A stretch of DNA of 64,000 nucleotides. It comes from Owenia fusiformis (lineage: Eukaryota; Annelida; Polychaeta; Sabellida; Oweniidae). Shown piece after piece: positions 24,656 to 37,300 of the stretch (position 1 is its first letter; each line of letters begins with the position of its first letter). The stretch lies in assembly GCA_903813345.2 (NCBI GenBank), contig CAIIXF020000008.1, positions 22,490,822 to 22,554,821 on the forward strand, in the 5' to 3' direction. Made by a program: the position numbers and the translations under genes. The notes under the pieces were generated by a model that worked only from the letters and a program-made list of their open reading frames with translations, had not been told where the DNA came from and ran no database searches.

Positions 24656-25956
24656 GACTAAATTACTTACTTAAACATTACGAAAGTATTATGAACAACT
24701 GAGTGATAAAAAGAAACAATTTTGATGGAAGAATCATATACATGTAGTCTATATGGAACCCACCTTTTTCAAACATCTCTGGTTCCCAAAATGGATGAAC
24801 TTCAGTGGGAGGAAATGTCCAATAATTGAATTATAAACCCCTTGCTTTAGCAAACAGCACATTAACATAACGCTACCAAGACATTACGAAATTCACTAAA
24901 TAATGTCCTGGTTGCTGAAATGAGGGAATTTTGGAACAAATCATCTTTGTAGGTGAGAATGATGAAAATAAAAAAAATCCTCCAACGGAAGGTCATCCAT
25001 TTTGATATAAAGACGTTACATATTTATAACCAGGTGGGACCAGTGAACATTACCATAATTTTAGCACCTTTATCTAGTACCTCTTTATCTTGCCCATCAG
25101 CTCCTTCAGATCAGGTCTTATTCAATCTGGGACTTGAAGATAATCATAAATTAAAGAGATTCCAGAGTTTTCATATTACAGCTAAAATTATTAATTCACA
25201 GCATGAAAACTTCATGAATCAGTCATTAACAAAATAAGTGAAAATAATACATGTGACAATGTTTTACAGTAAAAGGGGTGAGCCCTGACACAGGTACATC
25301 TATCTGCATTACCATGAATGGTAACCAAAGTGAGTGGTATAATAAACAACATAACTGAGCTGTCACTTTTGTTTCAATATTGTTTATTTATTTTTTACAA
25401 TTCATTTTTTAAAACAAAGGTTTGGTTTCTACCATAGGCTTGTTTGAAAACCAATACAAACAATTCTATAAACTTATAACAATGTCATGTATTTTGTTCT
25501 ATTCTCCATGACCCACTCTCGATATGAAACAAAAAGGTATCCAGTACTAATTACTCAGATGCGAGTAGGTAGTTACCAGTTTCGCCACCAGGTGGCTGAT
25601 TCGGGGGAATAAACATGGCAAGGTATTACAAATTTCCCTTAAACTTGAATATGCATCAGTTTTAGTGGTTCACTTTTCATATTACCCTTATGTATCTGAT
25701 AGTTATACAAATTAACATATGTCCAGTAAGAGAAAATATTATCTGCCCAACACAAGAAAAGATATTTCACTTTTTGTGGTTTTACAACATTGGGTCTATG
25801 GGGAATCTCCCCGACCTAGAAGAAATTTTTAATGACGTAAATCAAGATTATTTCTACTCGCATCTGGGATATTAGAAGGGCCGTGGAGGGAATTCTATTT
25901 CAGAGACCAGTTTGGTTGAAACTGAAAAATACAAAGGGTCTGAAATGAATTAGTTG

Positions 25957-28900
25957 CTAAAAATTATAATAGTTAATAGTGTCCTTCATGCCCATTATAA
26001 GTCCTATTGAACCTGATACTCCACCCCATTTGTTGCTATAGCCAACAGAGGGCACAGAATCTGTTGAAGCTGGCTTTGGGGGTGGGATCTCACAAAGGAG
26101 CTCTCCTGTATGGAGGTGCCAAAACCTTGTGTAGCAGTCTTGACCAGCTGAAAATAGAGAAAATTATTTCTTTTCAAAGTGATTTCTATTGTTAAATTAG
26201 TGAGAAGGGATATAGAGGAGCATCTGTTCTGTCCATTAGTGTCTTGGCTGTGACTCAAATACTGTTGGTCCAAAAACCGACTATCGTCTTATAGCCATAC
26301 TGATAGGACCTCTGTCTGAGAAGGAAATTCCAATATGGCCACAATTTGTCATAAAAAATGTATTCAGTGATAACTAATACATTGATAAAACATGCACAAA
26401 AAGGGACAATATAATCTTTGGGTTAGCAATGGCAGGATGGTTATGATTTTTATTTACTCTTAAAATTTAAAGTATGACTTTATATGGCTAGTTCCATAGC
26501 ATTGCCAATTTAATCGGACCCAGAGCTACCCTTTGCATTCGTTCGACTTCACTTCGTCTTCAGTATAACTAGACTCTGCACGCAGGGTAACCCATCGCCC
26601 AATCACTAAATGGGAAATCTTCAACTCACTACAGACCAGCTCAAACGTATGCAATCACTAAATGGGAAATCTTCAACTCATTACAGACCAGCTCAAACGT
26701 ATGCAATCACTAAATGGGAAATCTTCAACTCATTATAGACCAGCTCAAACATATGCAATCACTAAATGGGAAATCTTCAACTCATTACAGACCAGCTCAA
26801 ACATATGCAATCACTAAATGGGAAATCTTCAACTCATTACAGACCAGCTCAAACGTATGCAATCACTAAATGGGAAATCTTCAACTCATTACAGACCAGC
26901 TCAAACATATGCAATCACTAAATGGGAAATCTTCAACTCATTACAGACCAGCTCAAACATATGCAATCACTAAATGGGAAATCTTCAACTCATTACAGAC
27001 CAGCTCAAACATATGCAATCACTAAATGGGAAATCTTCAACTCATTACAGACCAGCTCAAACATATGCAATCACTAAATGGGAAATTTCAACTCTTCACA
27101 TATTCAAATATTCACATGTTTTGCTAAAATGTGGATAAAGCACCCTGCTGAGAAAAAACATTGGGAGATCACTGAATAAATTTTTGAAACCCCCTGTATC
27201 TACTGTACAAGAGTCCTAATGACATACCTGTATAGAGGAGCTCATGTTCCTCATGTATATGGAGAGGTAGTACACGATACTCATTCTGATGACCTGGATA
27301 TTCCAGCACAGGTTTTCTCATTCTGACATCCCAGCGACAAATCTACAGCAAAATAAATGTTCAAGACCATGAGTCACTTTTCGCTGAATATTGGCATGGG
27401 CTTGCATCTCTTGAAAGCCATGCATCTACTTTTAAGATAAATCCCATGTTTAAGAACCCCTATTCTTACTCTTGAAAATGGATTCTACCAATACTCTCCC
27501 ACATAAATCTACTTGTTGAGACTTGATCAACTTGAGTTCTTCTGAGAATGTAGATCCCCATGTTAAGTCAATGGCACCCTTGCTGAATTCCTGATTTTAT
27601 CAGAACTCAAATTCATCAAGTTTCAGCAAGTAGATTCATGTTGGAGACTAGTATTGGTAGAATCCATGTTTAGTAGTAAGAATATGGATTTTAAACAGGA
27701 CATTAAAGCTAAACCAAGAACTTTTTGAAAATTTTGGTGAATACTAACAGACAAATAGACACCGTAGAGAGATTAAATAGCAGGAAATATGCTTTTATTG
27801 AAGCAGTGACTAACAAATGATTATGCACACCATATAAGAGACAAGTCTCAATTTGGAGAACAGTCTACTGGGCTAATAATTTTATTTTTTATGAAAATAT
27901 AGAAATAACACCCAAATTAAACTATGGATATTTAAAAGAGAAAATTTAAATCTACAATAAAAATATCAAGATTGCCCATAGCAGGTGTGGCGTGCAGTAG
28001 ATTGATTTAATAAAAGACAAGTCTCGGTTTGGAGAACGAAGTTCATCAGTCTACTGCGCCAATAATTTTTTTATGAAAAATAAAGAAATAACACTCAAAT
28101 TAAACTATGGATATTCAAAAGAGAAAATTTAAATCTACAATATTTAAAAATATCAAAATTGTCCAAAGCAGGCGTAACATATAGAAGACTGATGAACGGA
28201 CTCCAAACTGAGACTAGTCTTTTATATATTTGTATATATTTACCTTTCCACTGAAGTCACTGGAAATGATGTAATTGTTGTCATTTGGCAGTTTAATTGA
28301 GCAAACACTTGATTTTTGTGGAAGTGTATAGGACCTTGTTTTGTTTCTTATGTCGTTTGATATAATCTGACCTCTACGTGTGCCATTATACAATATATGG
28401 GGCATCTAAAATCAAATTCCATAAAATACATATGAATTGTGTACTGCATAACCACCTGATTTTTATTCATACAGGAGTCATACATCTATACATGTACACT
28501 ACAAAGGCCCATTACATGTATTCACTACTTTATGCGTTTGATTTAAATATCAGAAGAATTGTCTTGTTTTGGTAGGATTGTTGAGGATAGGCTAGCATTT
28601 TCAATGAAACTCAACCCTAGAGAAGCTTAATCTTATTTCTCAACTCTGTTTCTGATCAAGCTGTATTTATTTAATAAAATCAAATTTGATTTTCTACTAC
28701 TGCCCATTTGGACACAACCCTTACCTGATCAGCAAAGGATTGCGATAACACATCACTATTCCCGGAATCAAGCTCCCACATTCTCCTAGTTGGTACATCT
28801 AATAATAAAGCACATTTCTCTGACCCAATCCCAATCATTTTCTTTTGTTGGTTCCAACAACATGTCCATGGAACATTTTTGCTTAAATTAAATGATGTCT

Positions 28901-30189
28901 GAAGCTGGTCGTCAAGGTGATCTAATGTTAATGTTAGACTTCCATCCTCTCTTGTTGATATACCTTGTAATATTGCCACCGAGTTATCATTTCTACCTCT
29001 ATTATCCAGAGATAGATGGCGTTGCATTGCTGTGTAGAGAACATATTCATAGTCAGTACTTCCTGAGGAATTCATCGTAGCCCAACATGCATGAGTGATT
29101 TTATGCATTGATTGAGATATTTGGACATCAAAGTCTTGTACACTTTGCTTTGGTTGATGCAATGATGTCACAGATTTATTTTTAACTCTACAAACTTGTA
29201 GTTTCTGCACAAGGCTACCTTTATAAGACCACAAACATAACAGTTTATCATATATCGCATTTGGAGCCATTAAATGTATATGCTCATATCTATCTGGGCC
29301 AAAGTCACACTGAACAGTTTTTGTCTTACATACAGAATGCAGTTTCTTGATTTTTAGTTTTAAAATATCCCTTTCATAATCCAAGGGTTTTGCATGTGCA
29401 TTCATTCTTCTGCAGGCTAAACAACTCAACACATTTAACTTTCTATTTTTACATAGACCATGCTGATTATTAATGCCAGATACAGCAGCAGTTGTTGAAG
29501 TTTTCAAGTCATTTTGTCTTTTTAATTCATTTTCCTTTGCTTTAATTGTTTCTTTAGTGATTGCACTCTTGTTCTGATTATGTCCTGGCAGAATCTTGAA
29601 GTAGCGTTTCTTTTCCTTGTCATAGTAGAACCCTGGGATTTCTACAAAATACAACTAGAGTTATAGTATACTGTAGTCAGAATGTATTTGTATGCCATTG
29701 TCATTCACATCAAATCTCAGTAGTTGATTTTCATAAAATAAGGCATTTTTGATTTTTAATTTATAATCCATGAATTTTGTTTGAATTACATGTAACATAC
29801 CGGTAAATTGAAAAGGTATCTTGGTCAGTTTGACCTACTTTTAACCTAATTTGACCTACTTTTTGTATATGTCAATCAACCTCTGAAGAGTGCTTTGAAT
29901 GATCTTTCGTGTGGTACCAGTGTTTATATTACAAGTTTCATTCTTTTCAAATTCAAGGGGAGGGGGGTGGTTAATGTTATGAGAATCACATTGACTTGTT
30001 AGGATTAACAAACTGGCCCATACCATATTCATCTGTATCTTGGCTGTTACTCGCTGAAGCTCCATTTATGGTGGCCTCAGATTCTTGATTGCTTGGGCCA
30101 TTATCATAATAAGAATATTTTCTTCTCCCTTTCCTGTTCCAATGTCTTTTCCGTTCATTGTTAGGTTTGTGATGTTTCTTTGGAGGCAT
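25957..30189 (-). CDS. DCAF4: DDB1- and CUL4-associated factor 4, complete
   Basis: Five coding exons: 30024-30189, 28725-29641, 28244-28405, 27228-27342, 25957-26147. The splice sites are GT-AG with closing phases and give 516 residues; human is about 495. The start is the ATG at 30187-30189, within an exon whose acceptor lies at 30208, so at least one 5' UTR exon is upstream. A basic N-terminus (NERKRHWNRKGRRK) precedes the hallmark EIPGFYYDKEKKRYFKILPG near residue 56. The C-terminal half is a WD40 propeller. The exon junction SDFSGK/ICRWDVR supplies a WDxR (DWD) box at about residues 419-422, the DDB1-docking motif of CRL4 substrate receptors, followed by GHQNEYRVLPLHIHEE and AGQDCYTRFWHL. 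Role: presumed substrate receptor of a CUL4-DDB1 ubiquitin ligase. Candidate poly(A) signal (TTTATT on +) at 25383-25388. Confidence 0.95.
26601..27100. repeat. 52-bp tandem repeat, 9 full copies plus a partial
   Basis: AATCACTAAATGGGAAATCT begins at 26601, 26653, 26705 and every 52 bp to 27069. Copies are nearly identical, with an ACGTATGC/ACATATGC variant. The array sits in the last DCAF4 intron. High homogeneity implies recent expansion or gene conversion. Confidence 0.95.
27836..28223. mobile_element. Compound palindromic MITE in a DCAF4 intron
   Basis: AGACAAGTCTCAATTTGGAG at the left is mirrored by CTCCAAACTGAGACTAGTCT at the right. An internal third end (AGACAAGTCTCGGTTTGGAG) lies near 28017, followed by a repeat of the interior (ATAACACYCAAATTAAACTATGG). 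It looks like two overlapping copies. It is related to the element at 39925-40264. It abuts the exon at 28244. Confidence 0.6.
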
Positions 30190-30444
30190 TTCCCGACCAG
30201 TCAAAGGCTGAAATCATTAAGTTACTTATGTGAGTGTGTGGTCAATCATACTACTACTTTTTGAGATATAATTGTCTACTAGTATATAAGATACTTCTTA
30301 TATGTTTGCTGATGACTGTTTGCTGATGATTATACAGAACATAGTCATTAGCAAATAGTCTTACAGATGCTCCATAATGCTGAAAAACTAATCAGTTCTA
30401 GATCAATTGGGCTTTTCACCTGTCCAAAAAATCAATTTTAAAAA

Positions 30445-30985
30445 TACTGTAAAACACTTTAATTTCGCGGGAGCAATTTTCGCGGATTTGTACATTTCAT
30501 TCTTTTCACGTATTCATGTTTTCGCGATTTACCACCACAATACGCGAATGATAAACTACATGTACAAAGAAATAAACTTACAAACTTTTTTGTCATGAGT
30601 TAATACCTGTTGATGGAGATGTTTGAATGGAGGAATCAGAGGAACATTTTACATTTACTTAAACGCTGTTTTTAACTAACAATTCATAATATATATGTTT
30701 TATTGTTTAAAACATAGCATGCAGCATTGAAATAAACAAATATATTCTCACATGACTTCTAAGTTTGTCTTCACGTTTGTTTTATAATTGCATACAGCAC
30801 TCGAATAAGATGAACAAACACATTTAGAAATACTGTATACTAGTATATTTTATTCTTCATTCACGTTACTCAGTAAAAAATGTTATGTCCAATTTCAAAT
30901 TTGCGGGATCCTGAATTTACGATTTTACACTCAAGCGAATATACGCAAATTCAAGATTCTCTCGAATTTAACATGTTTTACAGTA
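30445..30985. mobile_element. MITE with TACTGTAAAACA ends, TTCGCG-rich
   Basis: TACTGTAAAACACTTTAATT at the left is mirrored by TTTAACATGTTTTACAGTA at the right, about 541 bp. Subterminal CGCGGGA/TTCGCG-like blocks occur in both orientations, as in the unrelated-ended element at 11196. No protein is encoded. TA at both ends suggests a TA target. Confidence 0.6.
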
Positions 30986-31410
30986 GCTTTTTTGACCTTT
31001 TGAAGGTTACCTAAGGTCAAATATCAAATCTAAGGTCAGATTTGAACTCTTGAGAAATTGTAGATGATTTTGAAAGAATAGTTTTGTCAAATTGAAGCAA
31101 GTTGAAAAATGACCTATTTTTACCATTTTTTACCTCAAATATGGTAAAAAATTAGTGCTGACATATTATTTATTTATTTATTTATTTATTTAAGTGCCAC
31201 ACACTTATGAGGCACTATACAAATACATATAATTACAGTGTGTTATTTATATAATTTTTTGTCGTTTTTCAAGTGCTGACATTATAAATTTTGCTGTAAG
31301 TTTTACACAATTTTTATTTGAAAGAAGATGTTTCAGTAAATCTTGATTACCATGAACCATAGGGTTATCCCGTGCCAGGACTATAGTCCTGCATCGAGCA
31401 CTTCTTTTAC

Positions 31411-31700
31411 CTGTACGATTACAACTTGGGAGAATTATCAACGCCCCTTACACTTAAGATATCTACTTCAATAGATTCCTGGGTATTTTAGCATTCTTTT
31501 CGTGTAGTTGAATCCACAATTGTCTGGGTATATCGGCAGAACAGGAACATTTTTCTTTTTCATCGAGAGATATTCCATCACTTTCCAAGATGGCAGTTGG
31601 ATTTAAAAGGGGATTCCCCGTTTGACTGACCCGGAAGTGGCCAAGAAGCACCAATAATGGAGGAATTTGACGGTTGAAATAAGTTAAATGCCAATATTTG
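31411..31700. repeat. Dispersed arm-loop repeat, copy 2, loop inverted
   Basis: CTGTACGATTACAAC to TATCGGCAGAAC (31411-31545) matches the arm of the copy at 19602. The following loop (CATCGAGAGATATTCC to GACGGTTGAAATAAG) matches the reverse complement of the copy-1 loop. No second arm was recognised. Preceded at about 31165-31195 by a (TTTA)n microsatellite. Confidence 0.65.
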
Positions 31701-33715
31701 GTATCAAAATAAAGAGGAGGACTGAGGAGTTCAACTTTCATTTGAATTACGAAAATAGCGATGTAGGTCAAAAATAGTTCCGAGGTGAGCATGTTTACTA
31801 CGCGTTTGCCCATCATCTCAGAATTGAGGAAATGGTAGCAAACGCGAGTTACAATAAATGGACGCTGATATCTCAAAAAGTAACCTGACTCCCTATAATT
31901 TGATGTAGATCAATCGTACCTCTATATGAACAGGTAGACTATATCCTATTTAGTCTGAATTATATTCAGACTATAAGGCACCTATGTTAAAGTTTGGTAA
32001 TTTTAAATATTTGTTTACATAGGAAGTGCTATTCAAAATGGCCGATTGGGTAAAATTAATTTGCACATTTGTTACTTCAACTAGCTTTATTTCCACTTGA
32101 CAATATGCTGTGTTTCTTTTTATTGCATTTAATTGTACCTTACTAATTCATTGAAATTTTGTAATGCTTATTTTATTGAATAAATGGTTCCACTAATTGA
32201 TAATTTTGTGCAAAAAATTTCACTGCAATTTCCACAGGAAAGTAGTACATCATAACAGACTGACTTCTAGTCAGTCTGTTGGATACATACTATATGAACA
32301 GGTACATTTTGATATATAACACTATGGGGGGTAAGCGTTTTAAAGTTGATCACGAACGCCATATGTGCAAAGTATTGATATGAATTTCCGAATTTGGTGT
32401 TGGATTACGGTACTCATACCCATAGATCCCAGCCAGATTCTTTTGTAGTAGGATCAGTAGCTCAATACAGCAGGAGATCCAAAGGGCAAATTGTGCTTCG
32501 GTTAGCGACATTTCTATCTCCGCCGTGGCGTGATATAGTCCCGATTTCTCGGTACACGAGTTCGTAGAAAAATACGACACCTCAAATCAAGAGGCCATAA
32601 CTCAACCCATAAATTATCAATTTTGATTCTGTTTGAATTTTTAGGATGCCAGATACGAGAGTTGCGATATATAAAGCCATCGTTATGTTTCATAAGGGAT
32701 AAAATAGTGTATTTGGTGTAGGCCCGACTTGAATATTTTTGGAAGAATTTTCCAAAAAAAAAAATTTTCCGCTAAAAAGTTGGCAGAAATTTGTCTTCAG
32801 GGTTTTCAGCACTAACCTTCAGGTGTTCTCGATTATTTTGGATATTTCTGATCTTTTTGTCAGCTTAACTTTTTTAACCTACCTGTAGTTCATGGAGAAA
32901 ATGATATCGAAAGTGCACTCTCATTTTTCACCCTAAATCGTATTTTTGGCGAGTCATGACCTCATGACGTAAATTCCGGTTTAGAAGTTTGAAGTGGAAG
33001 TTTTCAAATTGCTGTCGAATATGCCCGAATATGACGACAGTAACAATAAATTGGACCCTAAGGTATTGCTGTCTGGTGTATAAAGTATATGGGAACAAAC
33101 AGATAACATTGAAGTAAGTATATAACAGGTGCTATCGATAAAAGTGAAGGAACAAGTCGTAAAAGTTCACTAAAATTATTCCAAGAAGATGGCTTCCAAT
33201 TTTGTAAGTTGAATTTTGAATGACCAGTTTTGCCATTCCAATCTGAATTATTGTGCTTTTAGGGTAGGCTATAGCCTAACTAGATGGTCGATATTACCCT
33301 GGGATATTACCCTGGGATATTACCCTTATTCTTGATCAACTTAAGACTTTTATGAATCCCGATCTAGACCAAGGGCCAAGCAGAGACCTGAAAAACTGTT
33401 TTTCATGTCTCTGGGCCAAGGCATTATTACGGTCTACAACTTGTGGACTGCGATAACTAAGGCTCACCAAGTTTTCTTTCTTTGACTTTTCATCAGGATG
33501 ATTTAGCCTAGTTGAACTAAGATTGCTGTCATGTCTGCATTTCACAGTTCAAAATCAACTTGTGTAGTAATTTGACACCGACTTCTAATTTGCCTCATTG
33601 ACTTATCGTTTCTCAAACATATTTCCAAAAATCAGGAAATAAGGGTGACGAGCGGGGAAATTTTATTGGGAATTTCATTTTGAAAAACTACCGAGTGACA
33701 GTTTAAACCACATAT

Positions 33716-33815
33716 CCAGAGCCAGATCCAGCTCCTATTGGTAGTAGGCTCAAAGGATAAAAAATATTTATTGAGCATAGACACAGAGCAGGTAATCTGG
33801 CAGAGGTCCGTGATT
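33716..33815. repeat. Dispersed repeat, uninterrupted copy
   Basis: The block from CCAGATCCAGCTCCTATTGG through TTTATTGAGCATAGACACAG to GGCAGAGGTCCGTG recurs, split by an insertion, at 44812-45597. It serves as the empty-site reference for that insertion. Confidence 0.7.
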
Positions 33816-33989
33816 TCCTTCAAGTGTAGGGTGACATGACATTTCTTTCTCTGTATTGTCTTTATTATTTTGATCAACTGAAATTGTTATTGTTTATTGG
33901 GCATATTTTTCTCATTTTGATGCAAGAAAAGCTCCTGGTAATACTGCTAATACTTATATCTGGCCAGCTTTAGAGAGAGCCAGTTTAAT

Positions 33990-34325
33990 TTAGCTACACT
34001 TAATCTTTCAAGCGAAAGCATCAGAGTATGCTTTCACATAATTTCAACGGTTGGTGTGAAACTTTTTCATGTAGTGACATTTATAAAAGCAAGTTGATCT
34101 GTGGAATTCATTTTCATATTTTGATCTAGCATCATTGATGAAATATCTCCAGATCTTCTTAAGCCTTTACTAGCAGCTTTCTCATAATTTTAACAGTTGG
34201 TGTGAAACTTTTTCGTGTTATGAACTGAGTTGAACTCTGGCCAAAAAGCCTTGCTTTTGATGATCTGTGGAATTCATTTTCAAATTTTCATATTTTGATC
34301 AAGCATCACTGTAGAAAAATCTCTT
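33990..34325. repeat. Direct duplication of about 180 bp
   Basis: TTGGTGTGAAACTTTTTC and GATCTGTGGAATTCATTTTC, with TTTGATCWAGCATCA, occur twice in the same order at about 34053-34135 and 34198-34310. Moderately diverged; non-coding. Confidence 0.7.
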
Positions 34326-37300
34326 AAAGTGTGCGCCTGATCCGGCTACGTATAGCACAGAGTTTATACTGGCGGATTAGACTAGTTCATTTTTTATATG
34401 TGTGTGAAAGCTTTCTCTTATTTGCGTTTTTTCGTTTAGTGCGGTTTTGTTATAATTGCCGAGGTCATATAACCGGGATAAAACAATGATTATCGTTGAC
34501 TGCCCACACACAAAACATACGTTGAGTGAACAGTGTTATTACAAACAACAGGCTTTAGAATACAAAGCGTAGTGTGATAATAAGCTGTACACTACCACTG
34601 CTACATGTACATATTACTAATTTACAAGGGGTCCCAAAGAGTGGATAGGGAGGTTGTGTTTGTCACTTTTAAATTTTACATTTCAAAATTGTCATTTTAC
34701 ATGTCATAATTTGTTGGTTTCATTCGTTTAGCCAATCAAAACATTGTAAAACAATAAATTGTCTGTTACGTACAATCAATTTTGTTCAGTTTTGATTAGT
34801 TGTCAGAATAAAGTTACGTTCATCTGAATCCATGTATCAAAACAAAAATCCTATTTTCACTTCAAAATACTTCAGTGAGATGAAGGCTCGGAATTGTCAC
34901 ATGCAATAACTTATTGTCGTATTCGTTATTTTATCTTCTCGATAGTAGCATTTAGTCGCACATTTGATGCCAGGTCACCTTGTCGCGTACCTCTTGGGGA
35001 ACCCCACATTTATGTGTGTACTCATGGAAGTAAATTCCCCGGTGTAGCCGAGAGCCACAAACTTTTCAACAGGTTCGAAATGACCAATTTCTCTCATATA
35101 TACTCTAAATATTTTATTATTTAGCACCTACAGAGTATTGCTAATAACCATATGTAATTTCAATAAGGAAACTTATCTGGCTACATATAAATTCAATATC
35201 AACACTAGCTGTTCTCTCAACACGTCCTGGCTTACCTTGTGGTGACAAACCCTGGATTTTCGCTATTTATAGTTTATCAACACCTGGACGCATGCGCATT
35301 TTATAGTTTATCGGGCACTTTAAGCCTTTACTATCAAAAGGTCCAAAATTAACAGACATAAGCAAAAATATAAGAAATGTTTTTCAAATATTCAAATATC
35401 CAACCATTTTTCAATAAAAGGTGAAATTTTTTAATCATCAAATAGTCCAATTCACCGTTTACAGTGCAAAACACTTTATCTTTGCACCATTGCATTTAAT
35501 GCATTGTCTTATTAATGTTAGGTATAGGCAATATTTATAGCCTTTTCAGTCAATTTCACTTTTGAGAAGGGTATTTTTTATATTCTATGGGGAAAATGAA
35601 GTGAAAATGTCATTAGCCAGAGAGCACAACTGCATTGGCCAAATAGGATGGTAAGTTAGCATTTGAATGAATCTAAATTTCAATATTAGATGCTTTTTTA
35701 CAGATGCAAAAGGACTATTTCCATGCATAACATATCCAAGAATTGACTGTATACTAAATGCTCTTCACACTTTGATTTTCAGGCAGGCAAAGAGTGGGTA
35801 CTAAAGCTCTGGGTGTTATATGAACATGAAGTGAAAGAACCCATGCAGATTGCTTGAGTAGAAATGATCTATAGTTACTCAGTTCCTCAAGAAACTCAAA
35901 GATGCAGGTTTGTTTCCTTGTTCATTTAAATTAGTTGAAGTCATGATAATATTAGCTCACGTGGGTTCAAATGATCAAAAACCTGAATGTTTGATATTGC
36001 TAAAAGCATTTTTGTTACTAAAATTAGGCTGTTGGCAGTCAGAGACTTCAAGATGTTACACTTTTGTACACACATTAATTTTATGTCACTACCTACTAAA
36101 ATGGTGAGATATTTAAGGAATAAAGACCAAGATCTATAATTTATGGCGTAATATATGACTGAAAATTTTATTCTGCTCATTGTTAAAAGACCGAAATTGC
36201 GAAGCGATTGAGGTCTTTGGCAATGGCCAGAATAAGATTTGAGGTCATATATTTGACATATATCATAAAATCGAGGTCTTTGTTACGATTCTAATATGAT
36301 AAACAGACAAGAAACACAACTATTTGCATTCATGAATTTTAGCAGTCATGCATACTCCAATATAGACCAGTTAATCAATTGTTCTAGCTATTGTGACGCC
36401 ACATATCATATTAGAATGTTATATAGCCTTCACATTTTCTGTGGACAGCATCCAGTTGTCAGCAGTTAGCATTCAGCATCTATAACAGATTAGATGTAGC
36501 ATCCAGGTGGCTACATTTTGTCATTTTAATGCTTTGTTAGAGATTGCTTCAAAAATATTTATTGTTGCCTTGATGATACTGGAGTAATAGGTATTGAAAC
36601 AACCATAAACCTTCCTGTCATCTATGTACTAATTTTCTCTAACAACTTGTTTAAACATTTCTTTAGATGCCATAAAGTACATCATCATTGTTGTATCTGG
36701 CATGGCTTTCTGATGCTGCTCCTCTCTAATACCTGACTCCCTACTTTGGCTGTGACATCATGTGAGAATACTTCAGAGATAAGCAAAACAGGTGAGAAAG
36801 TCCTATTATGTGGGTACTGTAGATACACTTAAAGGGGCAACAAGGACTGTAGAGAGAAACGAATTTTTTTATTTTTTTCTGAGCTATCAGGTCAATATTT
36901 AGCTTTATATCTTCTTTGACATATCTATTTTCTTGAAATGTATGGATAAACTATCAATTTCAGCATTAAGCAGTATAAATTCAGTTCAAAGCTTCTATAA
37001 AGGGTGTCCCAATTCATAGATTTTAAGATTCACAACGTTTCAAGAGGAATATCAGCTGAACTAATGTTCATCCAGGGGGTTTCTTAGGAGATAATAAAAA
37101 ATAATTTTAGTCTTGATGAAATATACAAACTTAAATATATTTTGACACTGGTCAATGATCATTTAATGCCCCCTATGTACTAATTGTTGCACCTTTAATT
37201 TGGCTACTGTTTAATTTGACGGATTGAAAAGGTCTGCCAAACAAAAATCCACCAATTTTCAGGTGTATTTTGGAAAATCTCCAAATCTCTGAAAGATTTC

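Noticed and set aside
26601-27100. CRISPR-like direct repeat array
   Set aside because: The whole 52-bp unit repeats with no variable spacers, inside an animal intron; it is a minisatellite. The same applies to 4863-5228.
30190-30207. DCAF4 start six codons upstream (TGRE before MPP)
   Set aside because: The upstream codon is TTG, not ATG, and lies directly after the acceptor; the ATG at 30187-30189 is used instead.
35060-35085. tRNA B-box (AGGTTCGAAAT)
   Set aside because: No A-box, acceptor stem or cloverleaf could be drawn around it.
35784-35858. Possible exon after TTGATTTTCAG, reading AGKEWVLKLWVLYEHEV
   Set aside because: Only 24 codons to a stop, no partner exon on either side, and no family match; probably chance.
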